Below are positions 41,735-50,577 of a DNA stretch of 64,000 nt, piece after piece. The notes beneath the pieces were generated by a model that had not been told where the DNA came from, ran no database searches, and saw nothing but the letters and a program-made list of their open reading frames with translations. A program made the position numbers and the translations under genes. How positions within the stretch are numbered: the first letter of the stretch is position 1; the number at the start of each line of letters is the position of its first letter. Source of the stretch: Niallia nealsonii (GTDB lineage Bacteria; Bacillota; Bacilli; Bacillales; Cytobacillaceae); contig NZ_PISE01000037.1 of NCBI RefSeq assembly GCF_002835805.1, positions 1 through 64,000 of the forward strand, read 5' to 3'.

Positions 41735-41856
41735 AGGGGCTGTCTAATAAGTCGATTTTCCGGCTATTAGATACCCCTTTTCCTGTTCGAGAATGCTGAT
41801 ATATCAGCATTCTTGATTTTTAGTTTTTAATGGATTTCCCCTTTTGGAACAGCCCC
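41735..41856. mobile_element. 122-bp inverted-repeat element (MITE-like) or composite terminator
   Basis: Ends are GGGGCTGT (41735-41742) and ACAGCCCC (41849-41856). Inside are a hairpin (TCTAATA/TATTAGA) and a perfect 24-bp palindrome (41790-41813, arm AGAATGCTGATA). It ends 12 bp before the MMPL stop, so it may also terminate that operon. Such GGGGCTGTC ends are common in Bacillus IS relics. Confidence 0.6.
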
Positions 41857-41867
41857 ATATAATAAAC

Positions 41868-44090
41868 TTACATCATCTTTCTTCTGCCCTTTTCCACAGG
41901 ATTTGTATTTTTTTCTGTTTTTTTCTGTTTCTCCACTGTTTTCATAATAGTCTCACCTTCTATATCTATATTAGGTAAAATTTTGTCCAACCAACGTGGT
42001 AAATACCAAGCCGACTTTCCTAATAAAGTCATTACTGCTGGCACGATTGCTAATCGAACAATAAAGGCATCGAATAGAACACCAAATGTTAGTGCCATCC
42101 CCATTATTTTAACCATTGGATCCGAAGTAAGCATGAATCCTGTAAAGACAGCGACCATAATTAATCCTGCAGCCGTTACTACATTACCACTATTTTTCAT
42201 CCCAGCTAATATAGCCTTGCGTGCATCCCCTGTATGGATATATTCCTCCCGCATCCTGCTCACAAGGAATACTTCATAATCCATAGAAAGACCAAACAAT
42301 ATGGCTACCACTATTACTGGGAGGAAGTTTAAAATAGGACTTGTACTCGGGAATCCAAAGAGATCAAGAAAGTGACCATCCTGAACCACAAATACAATAA
42401 ATCCTAGTGTAGCACCTAATGAAAGGACAAACCCTAGCACAGCTTTTAATGGCACAAGAAGAGACCTGAATATGATAACTAGAAGAATAAATGCAAAGCC
42501 TATAATTAAAATAGCGAATTTTACTAATGCTGTTGACAGACCTTCAGAAAGATCAATATCAGCAGCTGTCTGGCCTGTTACCAGCAATTCTACTTCACTA
42601 GTTGACTTACCTCTGATGGAATGGACAATATCCTTTGTTTTTTGATCACCAGGTCCTGTTTCAGGAGTTATTGATATCATGAATACCTTCCCTGATGAGC
42701 CTGGAATCGCTGGAGATACTGTTTTCACATTAGAAATATCCTTAATCTTGTCTCCCATTGAATTAACTGCTTTTTGTGCATCTTCCCCTGCGTTATTAGT
42801 TTTCGCAACCACTACTAATGTGGAGTGGACACCTGGTCCATAAGCTTCAGAAAGAAGGTCATATGCTTTTCGTTCCGTTGTTTCTACTGATTTTGTGCCG
42901 TTGTCAGGAAGACCAAGATTCATATGGAAGAATGGAATGCTGATAATAACAAGTAGCCCAATCCCTAAAATTGTTACGATAAAAGGACGTTTTACTACAA
43001 ATTCACCCCATTTGTTAGATGAATCTTGTTTTTTATTCCTACCCGTTATTTTGTCTAATAATCGATTTTTTCTAGAAGGTCCTATTTTATGTCCCATAAG
43101 TGCTAACACAGCAGGTACCACGATTATGGCAATGAAGATTGCGATTAAGACACTAAATGCACCTGCAAACCCCATCGCAGTTAAAAATGGAATTTCTGTA
43201 ACGGATAATCCAAGGAGCCCTATTATAACCGTTATTCCTGCAAATACAACTGCACTTCCAGCAGTTCCTGTCGCGATTGCGATTGACTCCCTGACAGCAT
43301 ATCCTTCTTTTAGCTGCTGTCTATATCGAACGATAATAAATAAAGCATAATCGATTCCGACTGCAAGCCCAAGCATGGATGCTACAGATAATGAAACAGA
43401 AGGAATATCCATAAAATTGGTACCTATAACAATTGCCAGTAATCCTATTCCTAAACCAATTATTGCTGTTAAAATTGGCATGCCGGCAGCTAAAAACGAG
43501 GTGAATGTGACCGCCAGTATAACGAATGCGATAATTATTCCAATGCCCTCTGCTGGTCCGCCCGCTTCCGTTTTGGAAAAGGCGACAGTACCAGCCAATT
43601 CTGTCTGAACACCTGCATCTTTCGTAATTTCAATATTTTTTTTGATATTCTCTTTTGATGTGTCTGTGACATCACCAGCTTCTACCTTATAGGTTACGGT
43701 TGCATAACCCATTTTCTTGTCTTTCGTTAAGTTACCGAGCGCTACTGGTGTAGCGACGGAAGCAACCTCACTATCACCTTTTTTGATTTCACTTAATGCT
43801 TCCTCAATAACCTTGTTTACCTTTTCTGAGTCTAAGGTCTCGTTTTTTGGAGCCTTAAATACTAGCTGGACCTGTCCTCCTGATTTTCCCTTAGAAGAAG
43901 AAAACTCCTTTTGAAGCAATTCTCCAGCATCAGCGGATTCTGTGTTTGGCATAGACATATCCTCGCTGAAGCTTATTCCCATATTTACCGCAAAAATCGC
44001 TAAAGCAATTAGTAATGCTATTGTTCCGCTAATAATTTTTCTCTTATTGCCTGTTACCCAATATCCTAATTTATAAAGAGCCTTTGCCAT
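41868..44090 (-). CDS. ydfJ: MMPL-family transporter (YdfJ-like)
   Basis: 740 residues. Twelve membrane helices in two halves, each with a large extracellular loop (about 35-175 and 395-520). The first half has the MMPL patch GLAVGIDYALFIIVRYRQQL (about 242) and the second has GLSMDYEVFLVSRMREEYIH (about 602), the proton-relay Asp-Tyr pairs. Related to MmpL/HAE2 exporters; B. subtilis YdfJ is controlled by the YdfH-YdfI two-component system, matching the neighbours here. Probably exports a lipid or amphiphile. Confidence 0.9.
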   Translation of the reverse strand: MAKALYKLGYWVTGNKRKIISGTIALLIALAIFAVNMGISFSEDMSMPNTESADAGELLQKEFSSSKGKSGGQVQLVFKAPKNETLDSEKVNKVIEEALSEIKKGDSEVASVATPVALGNLTKDKKMGYATVTYKVEAGDVTDTSKENIKKNIEITKDAGVQTELAGTVAFSKTEAGGPAEGIGIIIAFVILAVTFTSFLAAGMPILTAIIGLGIGLLAIVIGTNFMDIPSVSLSVASMLGLAVGIDYALFIIVRYRQQLKEGYAVRESIAIATGTAGSAVVFAGITVIIGLLGLSVTEIPFLTAMGFAGAFSVLIAIFIAIIVVPAVLALMGHKIGPSRKNRLLDKITGRNKKQDSSNKWGEFVVKRPFIVTILGIGLLVIISIPFFHMNLGLPDNGTKSVETTERKAYDLLSEAYGPGVHSTLVVVAKTNNAGEDAQKAVNSMGDKIKDISNVKTVSPAIPGSSGKVFMISITPETGPGDQKTKDIVHSIRGKSTSEVELLVTGQTAADIDLSEGLSTALVKFAILIIGFAFILLVIIFRSLLVPLKAVLGFVLSLGATLGFIVFVVQDGHFLDLFGFPSTSPILNFLPVIVVAILFGLSMDYEVFLVSRMREEYIHTGDARKAILAGMKNSGNVVTAAGLIMVAVFTGFMLTSDPMVKIMGMALTFGVLFDAFIVRLAIVPAVMTLLGKSAWYLPRWLDKILPNIDIEGETIMKTVEKQKKTEKNTNPVEKGRRKMM

Positions 44091-44217
44091 TTATATCTCC
44101 TTTCAAAACGATCGCTTTTAAAAGCTAATTTTTTTACAAGCTTTATAATAGACGAAATAGAACAAAAAAAAATCGTACATTAGGGCATCTAGTAAATGTA
44201 CGAAAGGGCAATATAAT

Positions 44218-44865
44218 TTATAAATGGATTAATTTCAGATCAAGGGCAGCTGCAACAGCTTCCACTCTATTACTAACATTGAGTTTATTAAATATGTTGG
44301 TGAAATGGGCTTTAACCGTTCGTTCGGCTATTCCTAGGTCATAAGCTATATCTTTATTTCGAAAACCTTTTGCCGCTGCTTTTAAGATAAGCAGTTCTTT
44401 TTCCGTTAATTTTGCTTTTTCAAAATTGGAAGTATTCTCTAGTTTTTTTTCTGTAAAGTGCATAAGCCTTGCTATTATTTCTGGCTGTAATAGTGTCTCC
44501 CCTCTAACAGCAGACTTAATGGTACGGAATAAATCCTCTCTTCTCGTATCTTTTAATAAGTATCCTTTTGCTCCTAATTTCAGTCCTTTGAGCATCAGGT
44601 CATCCTCGTTGTATGTTGTCAATATGATAATAGGAATGGATACTTTTTTATCATTAAGCTCTTTTATTGTTTCTAATCCACTCATAATTGGCATATTTAA
44701 ATCCATCAAGATAACGTCAGGTGGAGATTTTTCAATAAACTGGATGGCTTCTTTCCCATTTCCAGCTTCTCCTGCAACATTAAATAAATCATTCGTTTCT
44801 AAAATCATTTTAAGACCTTCCCGAACAACCGTGTGATCATCTACAATTAACACATTATACTTCAT
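44218..44865 (-). CDS. ydfI: NarL/LuxR-family response regulator (YdfI-like)
   Basis: 215 residues. Receiver: acidic pocket in NVLIVDDHTVVREG, phospho-acceptor Asp in DVILMDLNMPIMSG (about 55), Thr in PIIILTTYNEDD and Lys in GYLLKDTRRED. LuxR HTH at about 150-210: LTEKELLILKAAAKGFRNKD, then LGIAERTVKAHFTNIFNKLN. The ATG lies 5 bp downstream of the kinase stop. Likely activates the MMPL gene 127 bp downstream. Confidence 0.94.
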   Translation of the reverse strand: MKYNVLIVDDHTVVREGLKMILETNDLFNVAGEAGNGKEAIQFIEKSPPDVILMDLNMPIMSGLETIKELNDKKVSIPIIILTTYNEDDLMLKGLKLGAKGYLLKDTRREDLFRTIKSAVRGETLLQPEIIARLMHFTEKKLENTSNFEKAKLTEKELLILKAAAKGFRNKDIAYDLGIAERTVKAHFTNIFNKLNVSNRVEAVAAALDLKLIHL

Positions 44866-44869
44866 TCCA

Positions 44870-46078
44870 TTACTTCCTCTCTTTAAATGGTGTCGTTACC
44901 AATATCTTTGTACCTTCCTTTGGTCTGCTTTCAATATTTATATTTCCACCTATAAGCCGGACGCGTTCTTTTAATCCAAGTAATCCATATTTTCCATATT
45001 GTGCTTGGGATTGATTAGAAAATCCAATTCCATTATCTTTAATTTCTATATGTAAGTGATTATTTTCTTCTCCTACAACGATGGTTGCTTTCGTAGCTTG
45101 AGAATGCTTTGCAATATTTGTTAAACCCTCACTTATAATATAGAGGCTATGTTCTCTTATAAAATTATTTAAACGGAATATATTTTTAATATCCGATTCA
45201 ATTTCAATGGATGTTGCTTCTGTAAATCGCTTTATTTCTTCCATTACAGCATCCTGAAAGTCAATCTTAGATATAGAGTTCTCCCGCAAATTGTCAATAG
45301 CTGTCCTTGCGTCACGTAATGTTCTACGAGCCTGTTCCATAGACTTATATATAATTTCTTGAGATCTTATAGTGTTCCCATTATGTAAATGGGAATCAAC
45401 TGCTTCTAATTGCATAATTAGGCCTGCCAAACCTTGTGCCAATGTATCATGCAAGTCTCTCGCCATCCTCTGTCTTTCATTGGCCAAAGTCAGTTCTTCT
45501 AATTTTTTATGTGCCGTTTCCAATTCAGTTAAATAATACTGAGTGCGAATACGTGCATTAACCTGTCCGTTATAGACGATGCAATAGAAAATAACGATAA
45601 TAAGGATGCATAAAAAGATAAGAATAAAATGGAATAGTTCCCTAGTTCCATACTTGATGACGATTGCAACACAATATTGGGAGTACAAAAAAGCGAAAAT
45701 AAGGATAACTTGAATGGTTTTTTTTAAAATAATGATACTTTGAGCGATTAAGAGAGGCAAAAGACCAACCAATAGGGCAATAGAACCTTCCTGCATGATA
45801 AAGGCAGCTGCAAAAACTACTGCAGTTTGCAACATAAGATAGATCCACCGTCTTTTGGCAATAAGTCTATCTGAAAACCAGTACAATAAAATATGAACAG
45901 TAATAAATCCCCCTACGATTACACTAATTATCTTTTGAGGAGATTGCGCATTTTGATAAACTATAGCTGCTATGTATACGCCTGTAATCCATAAGAGAAA
46001 AGGCAGCTTATTTACAAAGAAGGATTCAGATATAGATTCAAAAGAGTAATAGTTATTATTCTTTTTAAGCATTTTCAT
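44870..46078 (-). CDS. ydfH: NarL-type sensor histidine kinase (YdfH-like)
   Basis: 402 residues from the ATG at 46078, preferred because AGGGTG lies upstream; another ATG is at 46099. Six N-terminal membrane helices (about 25-175) with almost no extracellular sensor, then HisKA_3 with the phospho-acceptor in MARDLHDTLAQGLAGLIMQL, and an HATPase domain with ISEGLTNIAKHSQATKATIV (N box) and IEIKDNGIGFSNQSQAQYGK (G1) then GLLGLKERVRLIGGNINI. An intramembrane-sensing kinase; together with the MMPL exporter it suggests response to membrane-active compounds. Confidence 0.92.
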   Translation of the reverse strand: MKMLKKNNNYYSFESISESFFVNKLPFLLWITGVYIAAIVYQNAQSPQKIISVIVGGFITVHILLYWFSDRLIAKRRWIYLMLQTAVVFAAAFIMQEGSIALLVGLLPLLIAQSIIILKKTIQVILIFAFLYSQYCVAIVIKYGTRELFHFILIFLCILIIVIFYCIVYNGQVNARIRTQYYLTELETAHKKLEELTLANERQRMARDLHDTLAQGLAGLIMQLEAVDSHLHNGNTIRSQEIIYKSMEQARRTLRDARTAIDNLRENSISKIDFQDAVMEEIKRFTEATSIEIESDIKNIFRLNNFIREHSLYIISEGLTNIAKHSQATKATIVVGEENNHLHIEIKDNGIGFSNQSQAQYGKYGLLGLKERVRLIGGNINIESRPKEGTKILVTTPFKERK

Positions 46079-46300
46079 TTTAATCACCCTGTTTTCCATA
46101 AATTCGATTAATCCTTATATTTTTATTATGATAAATTAATCTTACTTTATTTTAGAGAAAAAAAAATAAAAATAAAATGTACCTTCGTACATACCACATA
46201 TGCACTTAAGGGCAATATTCATAAACGGAAATTTTTATTATAATATTGTTTGCTCATTTGAGGATCAAAGAGGGCTAAATTTACTAAAGGAGGAGGGAAA

Positions 46301-46496
46301 TTGAGGATTTTAAAGGGAAAACTCTTAAGAGGATTGGTATCTTCTACAGTATTATTGTCTTTAGCGTTATGGAGAATGATTAGAAGAGACAGTATATAAA
46401 TTTGAGGCTGCTGTAAATACATCAGACTATAAGGGAATAATTGATACGGTAATCCTGAATAAGCAAAAATTAGAACAGCAGGTACTATATTTTTAA
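46301..46496 (+). pseudogene. secreted-protein relic
   Basis: TTG at 46301 behind AAAGGAGGAGGGAAA. The first 22 codons look like a signal peptide (MRILKGKLLRGLVSSTVLLS). After a frameshift the sequence reads LEETVYKFEAAVNTSDYKGI and IDTVILNKQKLEQQVLYF, then TAA. Not recognised; perhaps the N-terminal region of an exported protein with a repeated helical domain. Confidence 0.45.
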
Positions 46497-46583
46497 TAAT
46501 TGCCCGGAACATTTAATTAACTTATACATCCTAACATTTTACTTACCTAAATAAATAATTATAATATTATTTTTATCGATAAT

Positions 46584-46613
46584 AGTAACATTAATATTAG
46601 TTTTAATGTTACT
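46584..46613. repeat. TTAANN hexamer array 13
   Basis: TTAA at 46591 and 46603 with TTAG at 46597 and TTAC at 46609, one 6-bp register. Arms AGTAACATTAA (46584-46594) and TTAATGTTACT (46603-46613) are perfectly inverted. It ends 15 bp before the IS3 fragment. Confidence 0.75.
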
Positions 46614-46627
46614 CATCAAAACTAATT

Positions 46628-46962
46628 GGAGTTAGTATAGTTTCATGGACACAGTTTAATTAAGTCCTTACAATTATTTTTGAGAGGATGTGTTCGAATT
46701 GGAGCGTAAACCTGCAGGCAAAAAATATAACGATGATTTTAAGAAAACGATTGTGGACTTGTATCATTCCGGCAGCTCAGTTAAAGAATTAAGCAGCGAA
46801 TATGGCGTATCAGAAGTAACGATTTATAAATGGGTGAAAGACTTTACCCCTATTGGCTCAGAGAAAGAGACACTGACACCAAAAGAGTTGGCTGAAATTC
46901 AGAAAGAAAACCTTCGATTAAAACAGGAAGTAGAAATCCTAAACTATACTAACTCCAAGTAG
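46628..46962 (+). mobile_element. IS3-family element, left end and OrfA only
   Basis: The left terminus region contains TGGACACAG (46646-46654). OrfA begins at GTG 46690 behind GAGAGGAT: ERKPAGKKYNDDFKKTIVDL, the HTH SSVKELSSEYGVSEVTIYKW and ENLRLKQEVEILNYTN, then TAG. Intact OrfA continues with the leucine-zipper end and OrfB (DDE integrase), both missing here. A deletion derivative of the same element is at 62527-62863. Confidence 0.82.
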
Positions 46963-47071
46963 CTAAATTAAATAAAAATTGATTTATGGTACTATTACGC
47001 ACTTATTTATGCTTTTTATCATTACAATAATAATCTCGTTTTTTAAAGACTTTATTCCATAAGAGCACCTA

Positions 47072-47287
47072 TTAGCGAAAGAAGACGGAATAGATTATAA
47101 ATCCTAATACTATTACAAGAATAAGTATTCCAGTACCTTTCCATCCCAAACTACCTACCAAATCAACAAGACTGCCATTGTTTGCTCTGTTAAAAGCATT
47201 ATTCAGATTATCTGTTGGATTTCCTTTTAATTCTTGTTGTCTTAATCTCTCTCTTTCTTGTTCGGGAGTTTCTTTGTTGTCTTGCAT
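47072..47287 (-). CDS. DUF6366-family small membrane protein
   Basis: 71 residues, ribosome site AGGAGGTG. Charged N-terminus (QDNKETPEQERERLRQQELK), GNPTDNLNNAFNRANNGSLV, then one C-terminal membrane helix (TGILILVIVLGFIIYSVFF). Matches the DUF6366 pattern of Bacillus proteins; function unknown. Confidence 0.75.
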   Translation of the reverse strand: MQDNKETPEQERERLRQQELKGNPTDNLNNAFNRANNGSLVDLVGSLGWKGTGILILVIVLGFIIYSVFFR

Positions 47288-47640
47288 TTAAACACCTCCT
47301 ATAAATTAAACAGCTATTACTTATAAATTTTACCACTAAAATCAATCAACCTTATTAAAAATCCTGCCAGTTAGTTAAATAAAACGCCAAAAATAGCCCC
47401 TGAAAGCCTTTTTTCTTGTCAAACGACAACAAAAATATAAGAAAGACAAGAAAACCAGAGAAAACGGCAGAATGGCCTTCTCCGATATATCCCTGTTTTT
47501 TGATTATTTCCCAAACTGAAAAAGGCGAAATTTGCCCGAATATGGACCAATTTCGCCTTTTGTTTTTTTTCTTGCTTCCCATAGGAAGTATTATGTTAAC
47601 TAGTGAGTGAAAATAAAAAAAATTTTAATAAAACTCCTTT
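47288..47640. other. gene-poor region with orphan hairpin
   Basis: The strongest element is a terminator-like hairpin, AAAGGCGAAATT (47521-47532) / AATTTCGCCTTT (47549-47560), followed by TGTTTTTTTT. The next bases CTTGCTTCCCATAGGAAG and TTATGTTAACTAG recur elsewhere (see the 12-bp repeat). A minus-strand frame over the hairpin (47355-47582) is not convincing. Confidence 0.5.
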
Positions 47641-47934
47641 TTACTCCTGTTCTAAGGATTTCCAATCTTTATCTTTCTCATATTGTGAAATTGGCGCAGA
47701 CTCCCGGTGTAATAATAATTTTGAGCACTTCCCTATTTCTTTAAAATTCTTTTGTGCTTCTCTTAATGATTCTTCATTTGCTCCACCTTTAAGATCTGGA
47801 AAATCTTCTTGAATATCATCATCCATCCATTTACATATTAAACAAGTTTCATAGTTATAACGTTCCTCTAACGTTTTATAACCACAACAAGGGCAGGTAA
47901 ATAATTTTTCATTCATACTATAACAGTACCTCAC
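47641..47934 (-). CDS. CPCC-family cysteine-rich protein
   Basis: 97 codons from GTG 47934, or 91 residues if translation starts at the inner ATG (MNEKLFTCPCCGYKTLEERY). CPCC near the start plus the later ETCLICKWMDDD form a four-cysteine metal site, the defining feature of the family. The central DFPDLKGGANEESLREAQKN is conserved. These proteins occur in polymorphic-toxin and accessory loci; function unknown. Confidence 0.8.
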   Translation of the reverse strand: MRYCYSMNEKLFTCPCCGYKTLEERYNYETCLICKWMDDDIQEDFPDLKGGANEESLREAQKNFKEIGKCSKLLLHRESAPISQYEKDKDWKSLEQE

Positions 47935-48020
47935 TTAACAATTATTTTTTATAATCTTTTTTCGAGGCTCTATTTCTTCTTAGCAATTTAAGATTATAAT
48001 CGGAATTAGAGGTGAATATA

Positions 48021-48431
48021 TTGGATAAATTAGGAAAAATATTGTTAGCATTAATTTTAGGTGCACTTTGTATTAATATAGTAGGTTGTTCATCTAAAAT
48101 TGAAGTATCTAGTAAAACATATTCTTTTACGGAAGAAGAAAAAAAACAACTTTTAATTTTGTCTTATAATTATCTAGATAATTCATTACAAAACAATATA
48201 ATTGATTCGGAAAAAGGTGAAATTACAGGATTTATAACATCAGGTAGTGAATTTGAAGTCTTTACTAATAAAGATAAAAAAACAAAAGATATTGAAAATA
48301 TGAACGCAATACTAGTAACTTTTAAAACAAAAAAAGAATCTAAATTAAAGTCTATTAAAGTATATTTAGATGAAAACGGAGAAAAAGTATTAGGATTCCT
48401 TACATCGAAGAAAAAAGAATCTTCAAACTGA
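48021..48431 (+). CDS. putative lipoprotein
   Basis: 136 residues from the TTG at 48021, chosen because GAGGTGA lies 5-6 bp upstream; a GTG nine bases earlier lacks a site. Signal peptide LGKILLALILGALCINIVGC with lipobox IVGC. The mature part has FTEEEKKQLLILSYNYLDNS and ILVTFKTKKESKLKSIKVYL, an alpha/beta domain I cannot name. Anchored outside the membrane. Own terminator. Confidence 0.7.
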   Translation: MDKLGKILLALILGALCINIVGCSSKIEVSSKTYSFTEEEKKQLLILSYNYLDNSLQNNIIDSEKGEITGFITSGSEFEVFTNKDKKTKDIENMNAILVTFKTKKESKLKSIKVYLDENGEKVLGFLTSKKKESSN

Positions 48432-48466
48432 GGCTTTGGTTGAAATAAACCAAAGCCTTTTTATTT
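48431..48466 (+). terminator. terminator of the lipoprotein gene
   Basis: AGGCTTTGGTT / AACCAAAGCCT stem with a 6-base loop and five T. It starts at the stop codon. Confidence 0.92.
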
Positions 48467-48470
48467 TCCT

Positions 48471-48494
48471 ATAATGTTTGATTATGTTAACTAG
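48471..48494. repeat. short intergenic repeat ATAATGTTTGATTATGTTAACTAG-type
   Basis: The core TATGTTAACTA also occurs at 47592-47602, 52783-52793 and 62349-62358, and as TAAGTTAACTA at 52037-52047, where the preceding ATAATGTTTGATTA is also shared. All copies lie in intergenic DNA close to a stop codon or terminator. Confidence 0.7.
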
Positions 48495-48768
48495 CTAGTA
48501 ACAATAGCAATGCTAATTAAAATTTTTTTGTTAAAAATAATTCTAAATTCCTTTATAAAACAAAATATATCAATGAAAAGAAATACAATAAGTTTCATAA
48601 ATCAAATATTCAGCAGCTAACTTTTTAAATATTCATTAGTTATTCCTTTAACGTCGTAAACCCCTATTTTCTTCATATTCCCCCATATAAAGGACGTTGT
48701 CCTGTTAAGTTAGATAAGCAAAATAGTATCTAAAATGACAGTCTGCTAGATTAAATGAAGGAAAATAA

Positions 48769-49545
48769 TTAAAGACCAAAATAACGATTTGCGATTTCCT
48801 GGAATAATTTTTTATCAATCTGTTTTTTCGTCAACTCTCCATCCACCCATTCAGTAAACGAAGTGTCTGTTAATGTGATGTTCCCTTTATCTGTAAATCT
48901 GGTAATTACAGGCTTCTTATTAAAATTCGATTCCGGATGTTCAGTGTTAACTTTTTGCACTTCATTTAATTCAGCTAAATCCTTAATGACTTTCTTAGAA
49001 TCAAAAGCATAACCTATTTTCCACTCTTTATCCTTATGCTTTAATTTTATATAAAAAATAGAATCGCCATGTTCACTATCTATATTTTCCACTTTAAATT
49101 CACCATTATTAGATGTCACAGTTTCTCCATTTAATGGAACCAGTTTTAATGGAGAGTTTCCCCCAAATCCAATATCCACTATATAGAACTGCTCTTTATG
49201 CTTAATCATATTAGCCACATGAGTTTTTCCTAGTGTACTCCATGTTTGACTATTATAGTTGTATCTCAAACCACGGATTAAATGAGCATCAAATCCATTT
49301 TCAATTAAGAAGAAATAAAAAAGAGAATTTAATTCATAACAAAGGCCGCCTTCATTTTGTTCAATTATTTTTTTTATCAAATTCTCCCTCGTAATTTCAT
49401 TTGTCCTATTTTCTATAATACATAAATTCTCAAACGGGATTGTTTTGGCTGTCTTTTCGAGAAAAGCATTTAAATTTTCAAATGTAATTACTTCATCATA
49501 TGGGATTCCCAATCTATTACGGAATAATTTATTTAAATTTGTCAT
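48769..49545 (-). CDS. arylamine N-acetyltransferase
   Basis: 258 residues. Catalytic triad: Cys in EQNEGGLCYELNSLFYFFL (about 69), His in LGKTHVANMIKHKEQFYIVD (about 109) and Asp in IVDIGFGGNSP (about 124). PFENLCI near residue 36 is the usual N-terminal mark. Acetylates arylamines and hydrazines from acetyl-CoA. Cytoplasmic, single gene. Confidence 0.93.
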   Translation of the reverse strand: MTNLNKLFRNRLGIPYDEVITFENLNAFLEKTAKTIPFENLCIIENRTNEITRENLIKKIIEQNEGGLCYELNSLFYFFLIENGFDAHLIRGLRYNYNSQTWSTLGKTHVANMIKHKEQFYIVDIGFGGNSPLKLVPLNGETVTSNNGEFKVENIDSEHGDSIFYIKLKHKDKEWKIGYAFDSKKVIKDLAELNEVQKVNTEHPESNFNKKPVITRFTDKGNITLTDTSFTEWVDGELTKKQIDKKLFQEIANRYFGL

Positions 49546-49576
49546 TTTGATTCAATCCTTTCTACGATAAACTACC

Positions 49577-49605
49577 AGCCTAGTATATCATTTATACACT
49601 AGGCT
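49577..49605. promoter_or_regulatory. inverted repeat upstream of the acetyltransferase
   Basis: AGCCTAG…CTAGGCT with TATA inside each arm, 30 bp upstream of the N-acetyltransferase ATG. It may be an operator or the terminator of the divergent region. Confidence 0.45.
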
Positions 49606-49663
49606 TCCTCCGACGAAGGAGAGCATTCCATAATAAGATTTACTATTGATTCAACACATGAGT

Positions 49664-49835
49664 TTAACCAATAGTAAATTCTCCTCCATCTCGTGCGGAA
49701 GACCACTTCTCTAATCGACCCATATTATTTGCTATTTGTCCTATCTCCTCTAAAATCCTCGACTTCTATCATTAAACGGTTATGAGCCGCTACTAAATTC
49801 TTTGTTAATCTAATATGCATGAGTTTATTTTCCAT
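49664..49835 (-). pseudogene. small frameshifted gene
   Basis: ATG at 49835: ENKLMHIRLTKNLVAAHNRL then MIEV, a frameshift, and ILEEIGQIANNMGRLEKWSS ARDGGEFTIG to a TAA at 49664. About 57 codons in total. Helical, not recognised. Its end overlaps an inverted repeat (TTTACTATTG/CAATAGTAAA). Confidence 0.45.
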
Positions 49836-50009
49836 TAAATAAACCCCCATTTAAACAAACTCCCATTCATTCATTGAGAATAACATCCCCAAAAATAGGA
49901 AAAAATGTCGATGAAACCACTTGATTAAAACAAAGTAAAAGAAAAAGGAATGGTTCATAAGAAGTTCTTTATCCAGCTACCATTAGAACAGAGTATAGGA
50001 GGCTGAACA

Positions 50010-50225
50010 ATGCAAAGTAGTCAATTTGGTGTACACGAGATTACAGATCTTCGTGAAATCATTAATTTTAAAGTAGCTTGTTTAGCGGAAGCGAAATCTC
50101 GATTGCAAAAAGTTGGAAGTGCTGATTTAAAAGCAATAGTTGAACAAAGTGTCCAGCTTGGGACAAATGCTGTGGGTGAAATGAAGGCACTTTTAAGTAA
50201 AGCAGCTACACAAATGAATGAATAG
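50010..50225 (+). CDS. spore-coat-associated small protein (YraE/YraG-like)
   Basis: 71 residues, ribosome site AGGAGGC. FGVHEITDLREIINFKVACL and GTNAVGEMKALLSKA are typical of the short partner of CotF-like coat proteins in Bacillus (the yra cluster of B. subtilis). All-helical, soluble. Followed 16 bp later by a CotF-like gene; the pair is repeated at 50578-51106. Confidence 0.75.
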   Translation: MQSSQFGVHEITDLREIINFKVACLAEAKSRLQKVGSADLKAIVEQSVQLGTNAVGEMKALLSKAATQMNE

Positions 50226-50241
50226 AAAGAAGGATCTACTG

Positions 50242-50535
50242 ATGGAATCAAAACAAATTAGCTTTAACGACCACGTAATCGCGACAGATATATTATTTGA
50301 AACAAAAGCTGCCATAAAGGACTTAGCTACTGCTATTACTGAATCAGCTTCAGAAGAGATACATACTTTTCTTACAAAAGAATTAAGAAGAGCGATTGAC
50401 CAGCATGAAAAAATTTATGGTTTTCTTCAAGATCGAGGAAGATATGACGCTTATAATGTTCCTCAACAACTACAAAAAGACATCGAATACGCAGATTATA
50501 TTTTAGATCAATACACCAATAATTCTTTACAATAA
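50242..50535 (+). CDS. CotF-like spore coat protein
   Basis: 97 residues from the ATG at 50242 (AAGGAT upstream). ISFNDHVIATDILFETKAAI, KDLATAITESASEEIHTFLT, then IEYADYILDQYT match the helical-bundle coat family of CotF/YraD/YraF. Expected in the mother cell late in sporulation. Paralogue of the gene at 50783. Confidence 0.8.
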   Translation: MESKQISFNDHVIATDILFETKAAIKDLATAITESASEEIHTFLTKELRRAIDQHEKIYGFLQDRGRYDAYNVPQQLQKDIEYADYILDQYTNNSLQ

Positions 50536-50577
50536 AATAATAAACAATTTTTCAAAAGAAGAGAGGAGGCTCATGAG

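Noticed and set aside
46219-46512. 97-codon minus-strand frame
   Set aside because: It lies opposite the plus-strand secreted-protein relic, which has a strong ribosome site and a signal peptide. The minus frame has no recognisable feature.
391-46613. TTAANN arrays as CRISPR or integron attC sites
   Set aside because: There are no spacers of constant length, no cas or IntI genes, and the units are 6 bp. attC sites have conserved R/L boxes with an asymmetric loop, which I do not see.
47355-47582. 75-codon minus-strand frame with a hydrophobic part
   Set aside because: It covers the terminator-like hairpin at 47521-47560, has no ribosome site, and lies in a segment partly repeated at 51383.
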